64,000 nucleotides of DNA from assembly GCF_030689305.1 (NCBI RefSeq), contig NZ_JAUYVM010000012.1:112948-176947 (forward strand). Reading direction: 5' to 3'. The stretch's first letter is position 1, and each line of letters starts with the position of its first letter. The translations under genes and the position numbers were made by a program. Under the pieces are notes generated by a model. It saw nothing but the letters and a program-made list of their open reading frames with translations. It made no database searches and was not told where the DNA came from. Positions 8,352-17,021 of this stretch are shown piece by piece. This DNA is from Vibrio penaeicida (lineage in GTDB: Bacteria; Pseudomonadota; Gammaproteobacteria; Enterobacterales; Vibrionaceae).

Positions 8352-9674
8352 CTACTGCCACCACAACGCCAATTGAGGAAATACGATCACTAGAGTCAGC
8401 GCGAGTATTTGCAGAGCAATAAAGGGCAATAGGGAGGTGAATATTTCTCCCAAGCTAATGTCTTTTGGTGCCACCGACTTAAGATAAAATGCAGCAGGAC
8501 CGAAGGGTGGAGAAAGAAACGATACTTGCATATTCAGACAGAAGACCACGCCAAACCAAATTGGGTCGTAACCAAGGCTTATAATGATAGGTACAAAGAT
8601 TGGCATTGTAAGCAGCGCGACGCCAACCCAGTCGAGAAACATGCCAAGAACCAACAAAATGATCATCATAATGATGAGTGTTGCCGTTGGGCTACCGCCA
8701 CTGAGTGATAAAATAGTTTCTTCTACGAAATCAATACCACCCATCAAGTTATAAACACCAACTAGGGCAGATGCGCCGATGCCGATCCACATGATCATGC
8801 CACAGGTTCGCATTGTTGCGATGGCACTTTCTTTTAGCATGGTCGCGTTCATTTCTTTGCGAATGACAGCACTCAGCATGATACCGACGACACCAAGAGC
8901 AGAGGCTTCTGTAACTGAAGCAACGCCCGTGTAGATACTGCCCAGTACAGTAGCAACAGACAACAATGGAAAGAACAGCGCTTTAAAATAGTTGGGCGAC
9001 TCTGCTTGGTCTTGCGCAAGTTCTTCCTCGCTAGGCAATGGAGCTAGGCTGGGGTTGAGTTTACATCTAATTAACACATACAGAATGTAAAACGTTGCGA
9101 GCATGAATGCGGGCAGAAAAGACGCTTTAAATAAGTCTCCAATTGATACGCTAGCGGTTAAACCGTAAATGATAAGGACGATACTAGGAGGCAGCATCGT
9201 ACCCAGGGCACCACCTGCACAGGTTGTGCCGATAGCGAGTTTTCGGTCGTAGCCTAGGCGCAGCATTTGAGGCAATGCGAGGATACCAAGAAGGACGGTT
9301 TCACCGCCAATAACGCCCGACATAGATGCCAACAGAACCGCAACAAATAGTGTTTGAACAGCAACACCGCCGCGAACTTTGCGCCCAACGGATTTCATGG
9401 CATCAAAGAGATCTCTAGCAATGCCCGAGCGATCAAGTAATGCCGCCATTAACACAAACATAGGGACGGCAAGGAAGATGTAGCCGTCGACGAAGCCGTA
9501 CATTCTGCTCGTAACTAAAGGCAGTGCATCTACCCCAAACCAACCAAGGGTGAAAAACAACGCAACAAAGCCGGTAACAAACGCAAGCTGCATACCAGTG
9601 AGCAGCAAGCCGATCATTAACGCAAGCATGAGTAGGCTGCCCCAGCCAATGCCTATTGAAGATAAATCAAACAT
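8352..9674 (-). CDS. dctM: TRAP transporter large permease (DctM type)
   Basis: Large membrane subunit of a tripartite ATP-independent periplasmic transporter, 440 residues with about 12 hydrophobic segments. Family signs include GFVALFFTLGWFGVD near the N-terminus, GGETVLLGILALPQM, GTMLPPSIVLIIYG and FLDWVGVALLTMPIF. It starts 8 bp inside the dctQ gene, so the two are coupled. Its place in front of gntK and gnd, behind GntR operators, argues that the transported solute is gluconate or a related aldonate rather than a C4-dicarboxylate. That substrate is inferred. Confidence 0.88.
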   Translation of the reverse strand: MFDLSSIGIGWGSLLMLALMIGLLLTGMQLAFVTGFVALFFTLGWFGVDALPLVTSRMYGFVDGYIFLAVPMFVLMAALLDRSGIARDLFDAMKSVGRKVRGGVAVQTLFVAVLLASMSGVIGGETVLLGILALPQMLRLGYDRKLAIGTTCAGGALGTMLPPSIVLIIYGLTASVSIGDLFKASFLPAFMLATFYILYVLIRCKLNPSLAPLPSEEELAQDQAESPNYFKALFFPLLSVATVLGSIYTGVASVTEASALGVVGIMLSAVIRKEMNATMLKESAIATMRTCGMIMWIGIGASALVGVYNLMGGIDFVEETILSLSGGSPTATLIIMMIILLVLGMFLDWVGVALLTMPIFVPIIISLGYDPIWFGVVFCLNMQVSFLSPPFGPAAFYLKSVAPKDISLGEIFTSLLPFIALQILALTLVIVFPQLALWWQ

Positions 9675-10218
9675 CCGTTTTCTTCCTTAGGTTGCGAATT
9701 TCGGCAATCAAGTGAAGTAAAAATTGCAAAGTCAGTACGCTCAGCGCAACAAAAATTGTTCCTTTCAGCAAGGCAGGGTAAGGAGGGTTCAAAGACGAAC
9801 CTGAAGTTTCCAAACGAAATTCACCCCATGGCGTAAACCAAGCTTCTGCCGCCATTATGTAGGCTGCGTAAGCCATCATCGCTGCAAACGTTAATCCAAC
9901 AATATGGTGGACAAGGTTTAAATACTTTCGGGTTTTGGGTGAAACATGATCATAAATAAGAACGACTCGAACATGCTTATCCAGTGCGAACGCGTACAAA
10001 CCACCTATCACAAATAGTGAACCACCAATAAAAGATGCCGTCTCGTGTACCCATGTTGTCGGAGCGTTAAACACATAACGCATCAACACTTCATAAAATG
10101 AAATTGCGACGGTAAAGATAAACAAAAGGCTAAGTAAATTACCGAGTTTAACAATAAAGCGATCAAGTGCATTTTTAGGAGCGTCGTCACTTTGAGTGTC
10201 GGTAGAAGAATGTTTCAT
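9667..10218 (-). CDS. dctQ: TRAP transporter small permease (DctQ type)
   Basis: Small membrane subunit, 183 residues from the ATG at 10218. An upstream TTG extension to 10272 would add 18 residues and is not supported. Four hydrophobic segments are seen, with LMRYVFNAPTTWVHETASFI as the conserved DctQ segment and a Lys/His-rich loop after GLYAFALDKHVRV. The C-terminal charged tail overlaps the dctM start by 8 bp. It lies between the binding protein and the large subunit, in the usual dctP-Q-M order. Confidence 0.85.
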   Translation of the reverse strand: MKHSSTDTQSDDAPKNALDRFIVKLGNLLSLLFIFTVAISFYEVLMRYVFNAPTTWVHETASFIGGSLFVIGGLYAFALDKHVRVVLIYDHVSPKTRKYLNLVHHIVGLTFAAMMAYAAYIMAAEAWFTPWGEFRLETSGSSLNPPYPALLKGTIFVALSVLTLQFLLHLIAEIRNLRKKTDV

Positions 10219-10290
10219 ACAACTATTTATCCTTGAGACTCTGGCAGCTGCGCTGGTAATAATGCAGTGCAACTACCAGAAATCGATGCC

Positions 10291-11307
10291 TTAAAGTAGG
10301 CCGTTGTTTTCTAAGAAGCTGGTAACAGAGTCATAGACTTTTTGAGCGTTAGGCGAGCGCTCAGCGAATACTTTCCATTGGCTTTTCGCAATTTCACGGA
10401 ATTTCTTACGTTCATCCGCAGACCAGTCGTGAATTGTGATTTTAGGATTGGCAGATGCTTCTTTCAGTGCAGCTTGATCAGCAATTTTAAGCTGTGTCGT
10501 TATGTCGTATGAAAGATCGCGTACCGATGTTTTAAGGATAGTTTGCAAGTCTTCTGGCATTTTTTTCCACGCTTTTTGGCTTACCGAAACGTCGATAAGT
10601 GGCAGTGAGTGGAAGCCAGGTTGAACGGGGTGGGTAGCGACATCGTTCATGCCTGCTTTTTGGTTCGTTGAAAATACCGTGTAATCGGCAGCATCAATAA
10701 CGCCTTTGCTCAAGCCAGTAAATACTTCCGAGCCAGGTAGGTTAACCGGTGTTGCGCCCGCAGCAGCAAACACTTGTTGGACGAGCCCTTCAGGCGCGCG
10801 CAGCTTTAGCCCTTTCAAATCATCGACACCATCTAGGGGAACCTTAGATACAAACGCTTCAACGCCAGTCGTAGAGGCACCGACAAACTGAACGCCATAA
10901 GGGGCATACAGCTCTGTCATTAATTCATTGCCGCCGCCGTAGTTCATGTATTGGAGCAGTTGAGTGGTATCAGACCACGCACCGACCATGTTACCAATCA
11001 AACCAAACGCAGGATCTTTACCCGAGAAATACCCAGTCGCGGTGATATGGCCATCTAGGATGCCTATTTTGATCGCATTCAGGGTTTCGGTGTGTTTCAC
11101 CACCGAACCAACAGGAAGAAGATCGATGTCGATCCGCCCGTTAGACATTTTTTCTACGCGTTCAACCCATTCTTGTTGAACCTGAAAGTTTTTATCTCCT
11201 GAAGGATCGGAAGATTGGATTTTTAATTTGAAGTCTGCAGCAAATGCGGAAGACGACAAAACAGCAGCAATTAGCGAAGGTACAAGTGTTTTCGATACAG
11301 TTTTCAT
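10291..11307 (-). CDS. dctP: TRAP transporter solute-binding protein (DctP type)
   Basis: Periplasmic solute receptor of 338 residues. The N-terminus MKTVSKTLVPSLIAAV ending SSSAFAA is a clean signal peptide. The mature part has the DctP pattern: the QEWVERVEKMSNGRI strand-helix, TETLNAIKIGILDG, a LKGLKLRAPEGLVQQV segment with the carboxylate-binding Arg, and an SKGVIDAADYTVFS turn. It is the first gene of the gnt operon, with two perfect GntR-type palindromes 49-90 bp upstream of the ATG. Gluconate as ligand is inferred from operator and operon; the fold is clear. Confidence 0.9.
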   Translation of the reverse strand: MKTVSKTLVPSLIAAVLSSSAFAADFKLKIQSSDPSGDKNFQVQQEWVERVEKMSNGRIDIDLLPVGSVVKHTETLNAIKIGILDGHITATGYFSGKDPAFGLIGNMVGAWSDTTQLLQYMNYGGGNELMTELYAPYGVQFVGASTTGVEAFVSKVPLDGVDDLKGLKLRAPEGLVQQVFAAAGATPVNLPGSEVFTGLSKGVIDAADYTVFSTNQKAGMNDVATHPVQPGFHSLPLIDVSVSQKAWKKMPEDLQTILKTSVRDLSYDITTQLKIADQAALKEASANPKITIHDWSADERKKFREIAKSQWKVFAERSPNAQKVYDSVTSFLENNGLL

Positions 11308-11355
11308 TGAGGTTATCCCTGTTAAGTTTCACATCAACTCCGGTTTATTGTTGTA

Positions 11356-11397
11356 ATGTTACCGGTAACGTTGTGATGGAAATGTTACCGGTAACTT
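11356..11397 (-). promoter_or_regulatory. Two GntR operators upstream of the gluconate operon
   Basis: ATGTTACCGGTAACGT (11356-11371) and ATGTTACCGGTAACTT (11382-11397) are near-identical palindromes whose centres are 26 bp apart. Both match the known E. coli GntR operator consensus. Together with the site at 6147-6158 they define a local GntR regulon covering import, kinase, dehydrogenase and repressor. Confidence 0.85.
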
Positions 11398-11574
11398 AGA
11401 GTGATTGTCTTTGAAGTCGATCACATTGGTTAAAATTTAGCTCAAACCTATTGTTAGCCTATACTCAAATGAATGAATAGCGCTGAGCTGCTAAGGGAAT
11501 ATGCTGGATTTCAGAATAGATCGTGACGTAAACGGGTTATTAAATAGAGTTAAGCGAGTGACTTGAGACCAACT

Positions 11575-13068
11575 ATGAGTATGTTACGCAATCGTAAAGA
11601 CAGAATGTTAGCAGCATCAATATTCGTGCTTGCAATGCTTGTTGTGTTGGGTATTTGGGCGGCGAGTTCGCTGTTACAAATCAACAATAAAATAGAACGA
11701 ACCATAGACTTGTCAGAAAGACGGTCCAACGCGATTCTTACTGCTACATCGGCAGTGAATTCACTGGAAACGGAGCTGGTTCGATTGGTGATTGAGAATG
11801 AACCAGGTTTGATCGAACTCGGTGTGTCTTCTTCTATAGAAACAAATGAGCTTCTAGAAGAATCGATTAGTAATTTAAGAGATCAGTTACCAAACAACGA
11901 CGATGTGAAGTGGTTAGCCATTTTGACGAAGGAAATGGTACCGGAAAGAAACGAAATTATTGCACTGGCCAAACGTAATTCAGATGCCATCGCGTTTGAC
12001 CTCATCGAGTATTTGTCACCCAAAATAACGGAAGTAAGTGAAATACTCGCAGTGCTTATTCAGCAAGATCAGAAACACATCAATGGATTGCTACGAGACT
12101 ACCGAAATCGCGAATACACGACGTTGGCTATTACTGCATTGGCCGTTATTGCGGGTATAGCGATTCTTGTCTCACTCATTACTCGCTTAAGAAAAGCGTC
12201 TAAGAAGTTAGATCGTTTAAATTTGCAATTAGAGGAGCAGGTTGATCAGCGAACCAAGCAATTGGAAGAATCGTTTGATGATCTAACAGAAAATGTGTTT
12301 GCGCTAGAACAAGCACAAGCAAAGCTAGTGGAATCAGAGAAAATGGCGTCGTTAGGCGTACTTGTAAAGGGCGTTGCACACGAGCTGAATACGCCGATTG
12401 GTATTGGTATCACCTCTGCATCCCATATGAAAGAGAAAGTCATGAGCTTTGAAAAGCTGCTTTCCAGTGGAAAATTGTCGAAGAAAAGCTGCGAACAATT
12501 TATTGCCGATTCCCAATCTTGTTTGGAGATGGTGCAAGACAACCTAGAAAAATCGTCAGAGTTGATTCAATGCTTTAAGAAAATTGCGATTGAACATGAA
12601 AGTGTCCATGAAGATGCAGTTATGGTGTCGGAGCTTATCGAAGACATCGTCACGAATCACGATCTTACGTCTGAAGACAACGTAGAAATTGAACTTGAAG
12701 GGCAGTCGGGCATATCGGCGTTTGTTTTTAAAGAAGCGCTCCTAGATGTCATGAATAACCTAATTGAAAACGCGGTCCATCACTCTGATGAAACGACCAA
12801 AAAAGTCATTGAAATCGAAACTCAAGTCGTTGGCACCGACATAAGTATTGTGATTAAAGATAAAGGAAAAGGAATCGATGAAGAAAACTTAGCCAAAATC
12901 TTTGATCCTTTCTTTACAACCCAAAGAGGGCAAGGAAGAAATGGTTTAGGTCTTGCCGTTGTTTATAACCTTGTGACTCATTTACTCGACGGGAAAATAA
13001 ACTGCAAAAGTCGACCTGGAGAAGGCACAACTTTTGAGGTTACGTTCCCGTACAAGCCTGCAATCTAA
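11575..13068 (+). CDS. Membrane sensor histidine kinase, orphan
   Basis: A 497-residue sensor kinase with one membrane segment near residues 13-33, a helical periplasmic region of ~150 residues and a second membrane segment near 183-203. A coiled coil follows (EEQVDQRTKQLEES), then the kinase core. The H-box is GVAHELNTP with His269, the N-box is NNLIENAVHH, and the ATP lid has DKGKGID, FDPFFTT and GLGLAV. The ATG at 11575 has only a weak TTGAG upstream; ATG 11581 is an alternative. No response regulator gene is adjacent, so its partner is unknown. It faces away from the gnt operon across a 267-bp gap that holds the dctP promoter. Confidence 0.85.
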   Translation: MSMLRNRKDRMLAASIFVLAMLVVLGIWAASSLLQINNKIERTIDLSERRSNAILTATSAVNSLETELVRLVIENEPGLIELGVSSSIETNELLEESISNLRDQLPNNDDVKWLAILTKEMVPERNEIIALAKRNSDAIAFDLIEYLSPKITEVSEILAVLIQQDQKHINGLLRDYRNREYTTLAITALAVIAGIAILVSLITRLRKASKKLDRLNLQLEEQVDQRTKQLEESFDDLTENVFALEQAQAKLVESEKMASLGVLVKGVAHELNTPIGIGITSASHMKEKVMSFEKLLSSGKLSKKSCEQFIADSQSCLEMVQDNLEKSSELIQCFKKIAIEHESVHEDAVMVSELIEDIVTNHDLTSEDNVEIELEGQSGISAFVFKEALLDVMNNLIENAVHHSDETTKKVIEIETQVVGTDISIVIKDKGKGIDEENLAKIFDPFFTTQRGQGRNGLGLAVVYNLVTHLLDGKINCKSRPGEGTTFEVTFPYKPAI

Positions 13069-13080
13069 GTGCAACAGACC

Positions 13081-13368
13081 TTACCGAGAGAGCGCTTCTT
13101 TACTGACAAATAGTTTGTCGCCCAACTTAGTTTCTACCAGTACATAGCCTTTACTTGTGAAGTTTTTCAAAACCTCCACTTTTCTTTTCCGCTCAAGAAC
13201 ACGACAGCCATCGGGCAATTGCGCGTTCTTCTTTACCGCTTTTCTTTTCACGAATTTTTGCATTGAAGCGTTGGTTTCGCACACAACTCTGTTTTTCTGA
13301 ATCGTTACATCTGCATAGGCAGCGGTGGATAAAGTAAGTGAGATGAGCAGTACAGCTATATTTTTCAT
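13081..13368 (-). CDS. Small secreted basic protein of unknown function
   Basis: A 95-residue protein with a signal peptide (MKNIAVLLISLTLSTAAYA, cleavage before DVTIQ). The mature part is rich in Lys and Arg and contains two Cys (VVCETN and DGCRV) that could form one disulfide. AGGTAACGTC before the ATG supplies a ribosome site. Its stop lies 12 bp from the convergent histidine kinase. I do not recognise a family. The size, signal and coding quality support a real periplasmic protein. Confidence 0.6.
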   Translation of the reverse strand: MKNIAVLLISLTLSTAAYADVTIQKNRVVCETNASMQKFVKRKAVKKNAQLPDGCRVLERKRKVEVLKNFTSKGYVLVETKLGDKLFVSKEALSR

Positions 13369-13732
13369 GACGTTACCTATCGAATCAAAATTGCATATAT
13401 AGTATATCGTACTATATATATGTGCAAGATCGAATTTACACCGATTTTGAGAATGACGAGAAAATGTTTCAATTTCGGGATTTCACCGTGTCTAACACGG
13501 CAAAAAACACAAAGTTGGTCCAAAATAAAACGGTAATAGTACGGTAACTGTTTGTTAATTAAGAAAACGCAATAGAAAAATAGATTCAAAAACTGATATT
13601 TTGAAGTGTAACAAAGTGTTATTATGTGTTTCTTAAAGTTTCAATTTGAACTTTGTTTTGACGTGGTAGAGAAGGCTCAAAGTTGGATCGCCGCGTATTC
13701 TATTAGATGTCGTTGCTATTCAGAAGGATTAT
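13369..13732. promoter_or_regulatory. Divergent intergenic region with a 10-bp inverted repeat
   Basis: The gap between two divergent genes is AT-rich. Arms ATATATAGTA (13395-13404) and TACTATATAT (13410-13419) with a 5-nt spacer lie 27-51 bp upstream of the small secreted protein gene and could be an operator. The plus-strand ribosome site AAGGA at 13724-13728 serves the DUF808 gene. A reading frame on the minus strand here has no start support. Confidence 0.4.
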
Positions 13733-14638
13733 ATGGCTGGATTAAGTCTTTTAACGTTGTTGGATGATATTGCTACGGTTTTAGATGACGTCGCTGTGAT
13801 GTCAAAAGTCGCTGCAAAGAAAACAGCTGGAGTTTTAGGGGACGATCTCGCCCTGAATGCTCAGCAAGTTTCGGGCGTTCGTGCTGACCGAGAAATCCCT
13901 GTAGTGTGGTCTGTTGCTAAAGGTTCGTTCAAAAATAAGCTCATATTGGTGCCATCAGCGCTGCTAATTAGTTCTATTGCTCCATGGTTGATTACGCCTC
14001 TTTTATTGGTGGGCGGGCTTTTTCTTTGCTTTGAAGGTACAGAAAAAGTGTTAGAGAAAATGTTTCACGTACAAGAGGAAGAAGAGGAGCCTGTTTCTGT
14101 CTCAGAGCATGTTGAAAACATAGAAGAGTACGAGAAAAAGAAAATTGCTGGTGCCATTCGTACCGATTTTATTTTGTCGGCAGAAATCATTGTGATTGCG
14201 TTAGGAACCGTACAAAACCAAGTATTTACCACTCAGGTATTGGTTGTGAGTGTGATTGCCTTACTGATGACAATCGGTGTTTATGGTTTGGTTGCTGGTA
14301 TCGTAAAACTTGATGATCTTGGCTTCTATCTGCAAGAAAAAGGGCAGGGTGATGGGGTTATTATTGCACTTGGTGACGGTCTAGTCGCGTTTGCACCAAA
14401 ACTCATGCACACGCTTACAATCGTTGGCACACTGGCAATGTTTTTGGTGGGCGGAGGTATAGTGGTTCATGGTGTTCCTGTGATCCATCACTTAATTGAA
14501 ACCATCATTTCCTCCATCCCGTCTATCCCGTTTATAAACGGTTTTCTGCCGACTTTACTTAACGGTCTGGCTGGGTTCGTAGCTGGACTGATTGTGGTTT
14601 CTGTTATGGGAGCAGTAAGTTTCCTGAAGTCGAGGTAA
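13733..14638 (+). CDS. yedI: YedI/DUF808-family inner-membrane protein
   Basis: A 301-residue membrane protein. The N-terminal AGLSLLTLLDDIATVLDDVA is diagnostic for the YedI (DUF808) family, and DDLALNAQQVSG follows. About five to seven hydrophobic segments are seen (roughly 70-105, 140-190, 215-250 and 265-295). An acidic cytoplasmic loop (VQEEEEEP) sits near residue 117. The family function is not established. The gene stands alone, with its own ribosome site and a terminator about 75 bp after the stop. Confidence 0.85.
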   Translation: MAGLSLLTLLDDIATVLDDVAVMSKVAAKKTAGVLGDDLALNAQQVSGVRADREIPVVWSVAKGSFKNKLILVPSALLISSIAPWLITPLLLVGGLFLCFEGTEKVLEKMFHVQEEEEEPVSVSEHVENIEEYEKKKIAGAIRTDFILSAEIIVIALGTVQNQVFTTQVLVVSVIALLMTIGVYGLVAGIVKLDDLGFYLQEKGQGDGVIIALGDGLVAFAPKLMHTLTIVGTLAMFLVGGGIVVHGVPVIHHLIETIISSIPSIPFINGFLPTLLNGLAGFVAGLIVVSVMGAVSFLKSR

Positions 14639-14714
14639 CAGATTGCTTTCTGTTGGGTGATCTCGTCCCTCCTCACTTCTTATTCAAAGTATCATAAAAT
14701 TTCTCCAAACCTTT

Positions 14715-14743
14715 GCGCAGCTTATCTTGGCTGTGCTTTTTTT
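14715..14743 (+). terminator. Terminator after the DUF808 gene
   Basis: Arms GCGCAGC (14715-14721) and GCTGTGC (14730-14736) pair with one G-U and are followed by seven T. The hairpin isolates the DUF808 gene from the sugar-catabolic operon that begins at 14944. Confidence 0.65.
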
Positions 14744-14820
14744 ATTCAATACTCTCTCGTTGTATCACCTCCATAATGCGGATCTTGGTTACTCATCAAA
14801 TCCCTTATTCTTTTTGCTTC

Positions 14821-14932
14821 AATCTTGAGAATGGCGTTTCAAGATTAAGAAGCGGCCATTCCGCGTATAAAATTCACTCGATTAAAAAATAAACAGATGC
14901 ATTAATAATATCAACGTAAACATCAGATGTTT
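14821..14932 (+). promoter_or_regulatory. Candidate promoter and operator palindromes of the sugar operon
   Basis: Two symmetric elements precede the FadR-type regulator. AATCTTGA (14821-14828) pairs with TCAAGATT (14839-14846) across 10 nt. AAACATC-A-GATGTTT is a perfect 7-1-7 palindrome at 14918-14932, 11 bp before the ATG. The second is a natural candidate for autoregulation by the regulator it precedes. No second copy is seen before the transporter genes, which suits a single transcript. Confidence 0.45.
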
Positions 14933-14943
14933 AAGGTCATCCT

Positions 14944-15687
14944 ATGAATGAGCTTTCTTACTACAATTTGAAACAAATAGCAGGCTTAACCCCAAGTCTA
15001 GCCAGTCAAGTGGCGCGAGAGATAGGGCGCAGAGTGGTTTCAGGGCTATATAAGCCAGGCGATCTATTAGAAGAAGAAGGCGCATTGGCTGAGAGGTATC
15101 AGGTCAGCCGTTCTAGCGTGCGTGACGCGATTAAGATTTTAGTCGGCAAAGGGCTATTAGAGGTAAGAAGGGGGATCGGCACAAAAGTACGATCACGAAA
15201 CGATTGGGGGCTGTTAGATGATGATGTATTGGCATGGTACCAAGCCACACCACCGACCGACGAATTTCTCGCACAGTTAATGGAAGTGCGGGTGATATTC
15301 GAACCTCAAGCCGCATTTTGGGCAGCCCAACGTGCGACAGAAGAAGATTTGCAAAACATTAAACACGCCATAGAAGCGATGGAAAAAGAAACCAGCTCTA
15401 CGGAAGATTTCGTATTCGCTGACGCACAATTTCATCGCTCAATATTAAGAGCCACACACAATGAATTTTTAGGTGCTTTAGAAGGCATCATTTTTTCTGC
15501 ACTCCTTAGCAGTATTCGAATGACCAATACCGACCCAAGAGAAAACGAATCGTCCATTCCCTTTCACCGTGAAGTATACGAACTGATCGCGAAAGGTGAA
15601 GGGGAAGAAGCGAAAAACCGAATGCTGAACTTGCTGGTGGATGCCAGTGATCGGCTTAAAGAAAGGTTAGACGGGAAATCTCAATGA
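14944..15687 (+). CDS. FadR/GntR-family transcriptional regulator of the sugar operon
   Basis: A 247-residue regulator. The winged helix at about 20-90 contains EEEGALAERYQVSRSSVRDA and the wing VRRGIGTKV. The FCD effector domain from about residue 105 carries the candidate metal-binding His residues in DAQFHRSIL and PFHREVYEL. Galactonate repressor DgoR of E. coli belongs to this class. The neighbouring dgoK and dgoA genes suggest that the effector is an aldonate or keto-deoxy-aldonate. The transporter gene starts 84 bp downstream on the same strand, so the regulator is probably the first gene of the unit. Confidence 0.85.
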   Translation: MNELSYYNLKQIAGLTPSLASQVAREIGRRVVSGLYKPGDLLEEEGALAERYQVSRSSVRDAIKILVGKGLLEVRRGIGTKVRSRNDWGLLDDDVLAWYQATPPTDEFLAQLMEVRVIFEPQAAFWAAQRATEEDLQNIKHAIEAMEKETSSTEDFVFADAQFHRSILRATHNEFLGALEGIIFSALLSSIRMTNTDPRENESSIPFHREVYELIAKGEGEEAKNRMLNLLVDASDRLKERLDGKSQ

Positions 15688-15771
15688 TCGACTAGGAAAT
15701 AGAAACGGTTCGCTCTTCAAATCTAGAGCGATTGGGCTGTAACAAAGGGAAATGAACAGCAGGAGTAAAAC

Positions 15772-16839
15772 ATGATTAGGAACGTGAAAACAAAAGCGAT
15801 GTTAACAATGGCGACCTTTGCGTCTGCCGTTGCGATGACCAGCACACCTGTACTGGCAGAAGATTTTGTCGCAATGCTACTACCAGAAAACGTGAATCCC
15901 CGTTGGGAAAGCCAAGACGCCCACTTTTTTGTGGAAGCGATGAAAAACATTTCGCCAGATACAAAAGTAGAAGTGTTTAACGCTAATAACGATACAGCCA
16001 CCCAGCAGCGCCAAGCGGAGCAAGCTTTAACGCGTGGCGCGAAAGTATTGGTCGTTATTCCAATCGACGGAGAATCAGCAGCGATCATTGCCGACTCTGC
16101 TGCGGAATCGTCCGTACCTACTATCGCGTACGACCGAATGATTCATTCAGAAAACACCAGCTTTTGGATTCAAGCCTCTATGGAAAAAACGGGTGAATCA
16201 CAAGCTCAACATATCGTCGATAACACCAGTAAAGGTGACACCTTAGTCATGTTGAAAGGTTCACCGACTGATCCGAATGCAGCGGTGATCTTTAAAGGGC
16301 AAATGAATGTGCTTCAACCTTTGTTTGATTCTGGCGAAAGAAAGCTGGGGTATGAAAACTGGACACAAGGTTGGGACCCCGCGATTGCTCGTCGCTCAAT
16401 GGACCAAGCACTGACCAAGTTGGATAACAACGTTCAGGGTATTGTCTCTTCGAACGATGGTAATGCTGCTGCAGCGATCGCTTCACTTGAAGAACAAGGC
16501 ATGTCGGGAAATGTTCCTGTCAGTGGTTTGGATGCGACAGTGCAAGCACTTCAGCTAATTTTGCTTGGGCAGCAAACGCAATCAGTATGGCGACCGTTCG
16601 ACAAAATGGCGGGTGTGACGGCACAGGTTGTCGACAAACTTCTGAATGGTCAAAGCGTGGATTCACTGACATCAGGCACGGTTAAAAATGGCGTAGACGC
16701 GGATGTATCCTTCGTTCCTGTTGAACACTATTCCGTAGTGGGTGAAAACGGCGTGGCATACGTTATTGATAACGATCCTTCAATTGAAAAATCGGATGTG
16801 TGTCAGGGTGAAGCCGCTAAAACACGTTTCTGTCAGTAG
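15772..16839 (+). CDS. Sugar ABC transporter binding protein (XylF-like)
   Basis: A periplasmic sugar-binding protein of 355 residues with a signal peptide ending in STPVLA. It belongs to the XylF branch of the CUT2 family: RGAKVLVVIPIDGE, IAYDRMIHSE, LKGSPTDPNA and SNDGNAAAA all have XylF counterparts. AGGAG lies 6 bp upstream of the ATG. The C-terminus bears two Cys (DVCQGEAA and RFCQ). A ~180-nt spacer with a tandem repeat and stem-loop separates it from the ATPase gene, as is usual for a highly expressed binding protein. The substrate is unlikely to be xylose, because no xylose genes are near; a galactose-type sugar fits the operon. Confidence 0.87.
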   Translation: MIRNVKTKAMLTMATFASAVAMTSTPVLAEDFVAMLLPENVNPRWESQDAHFFVEAMKNISPDTKVEVFNANNDTATQQRQAEQALTRGAKVLVVIPIDGESAAIIADSAAESSVPTIAYDRMIHSENTSFWIQASMEKTGESQAQHIVDNTSKGDTLVMLKGSPTDPNAAVIFKGQMNVLQPLFDSGERKLGYENWTQGWDPAIARRSMDQALTKLDNNVQGIVSSNDGNAAAAIASLEEQGMSGNVPVSGLDATVQALQLILLGQQTQSVWRPFDKMAGVTAQVVDKLLNGQSVDSLTSGTVKNGVDADVSFVPVEHYSVVGENGVAYVIDNDPSIEKSDVCQGEAAKTRFCQ

Positions 16840-16869
16840 ATTTGTGATGCACAGATAGACTGGTGACAT

Positions 16870-16964
16870 GTGAATAAGTTTTTGAATTGTAAATAAGTTT
16901 ATTACGTGTCGATAAGGTCATTACGTGCAGACAAGGTTATGACGCGTAAATACTGTGCCGACGT
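16870..16964 (+). repeat. Five degenerate 19-bp tandem units between binding-protein and ATPase genes
   Basis: The segment divides exactly into five 19-bp units starting at 16870, 16889, 16908, 16927 and 16946. Shared features are GT/GC at the start, AATAAG/GATAAGG/ACAAGG in the middle and TTACGT/TGACGC/CGACGT at the end. Units 2 and 3 are the closest. A possible sixth, worn unit precedes at 16851-16869. It is not coding on the plus strand. Confidence 0.65.
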
Positions 16965-16982
16965 CATCTAGTTGTCGGCACA
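16954..16982 (+). other. Stem-loop before the sugar ABC ATPase gene
   Basis: Perfect 9-bp arms TGTGCCGAC (16954-16962) and GTCGGCACA (16974-16982) with an 11-nt loop, and no U tract. It overlaps the last unit of the 19-bp repeat. It probably protects the binding-protein mRNA or lowers downstream expression. Confidence 0.6.
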
Positions 16983-17021
16983 GCGAATGAAAACATGGAC
17001 GAAGAAAGGCAAGGAGTGCCA

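Noticed and set aside
13069..13377. Response regulator partner for the 11575 histidine kinase
   Set aside because: The adjacent gene encodes a small secreted protein, not a receiver domain, and no receiver-domain gene is seen nearby.
16870..16964. Iteron-type replication origin
   Set aside because: The 19-bp units are degenerate and lie within a transporter operon; there is no replication gene or DnaA box nearby.
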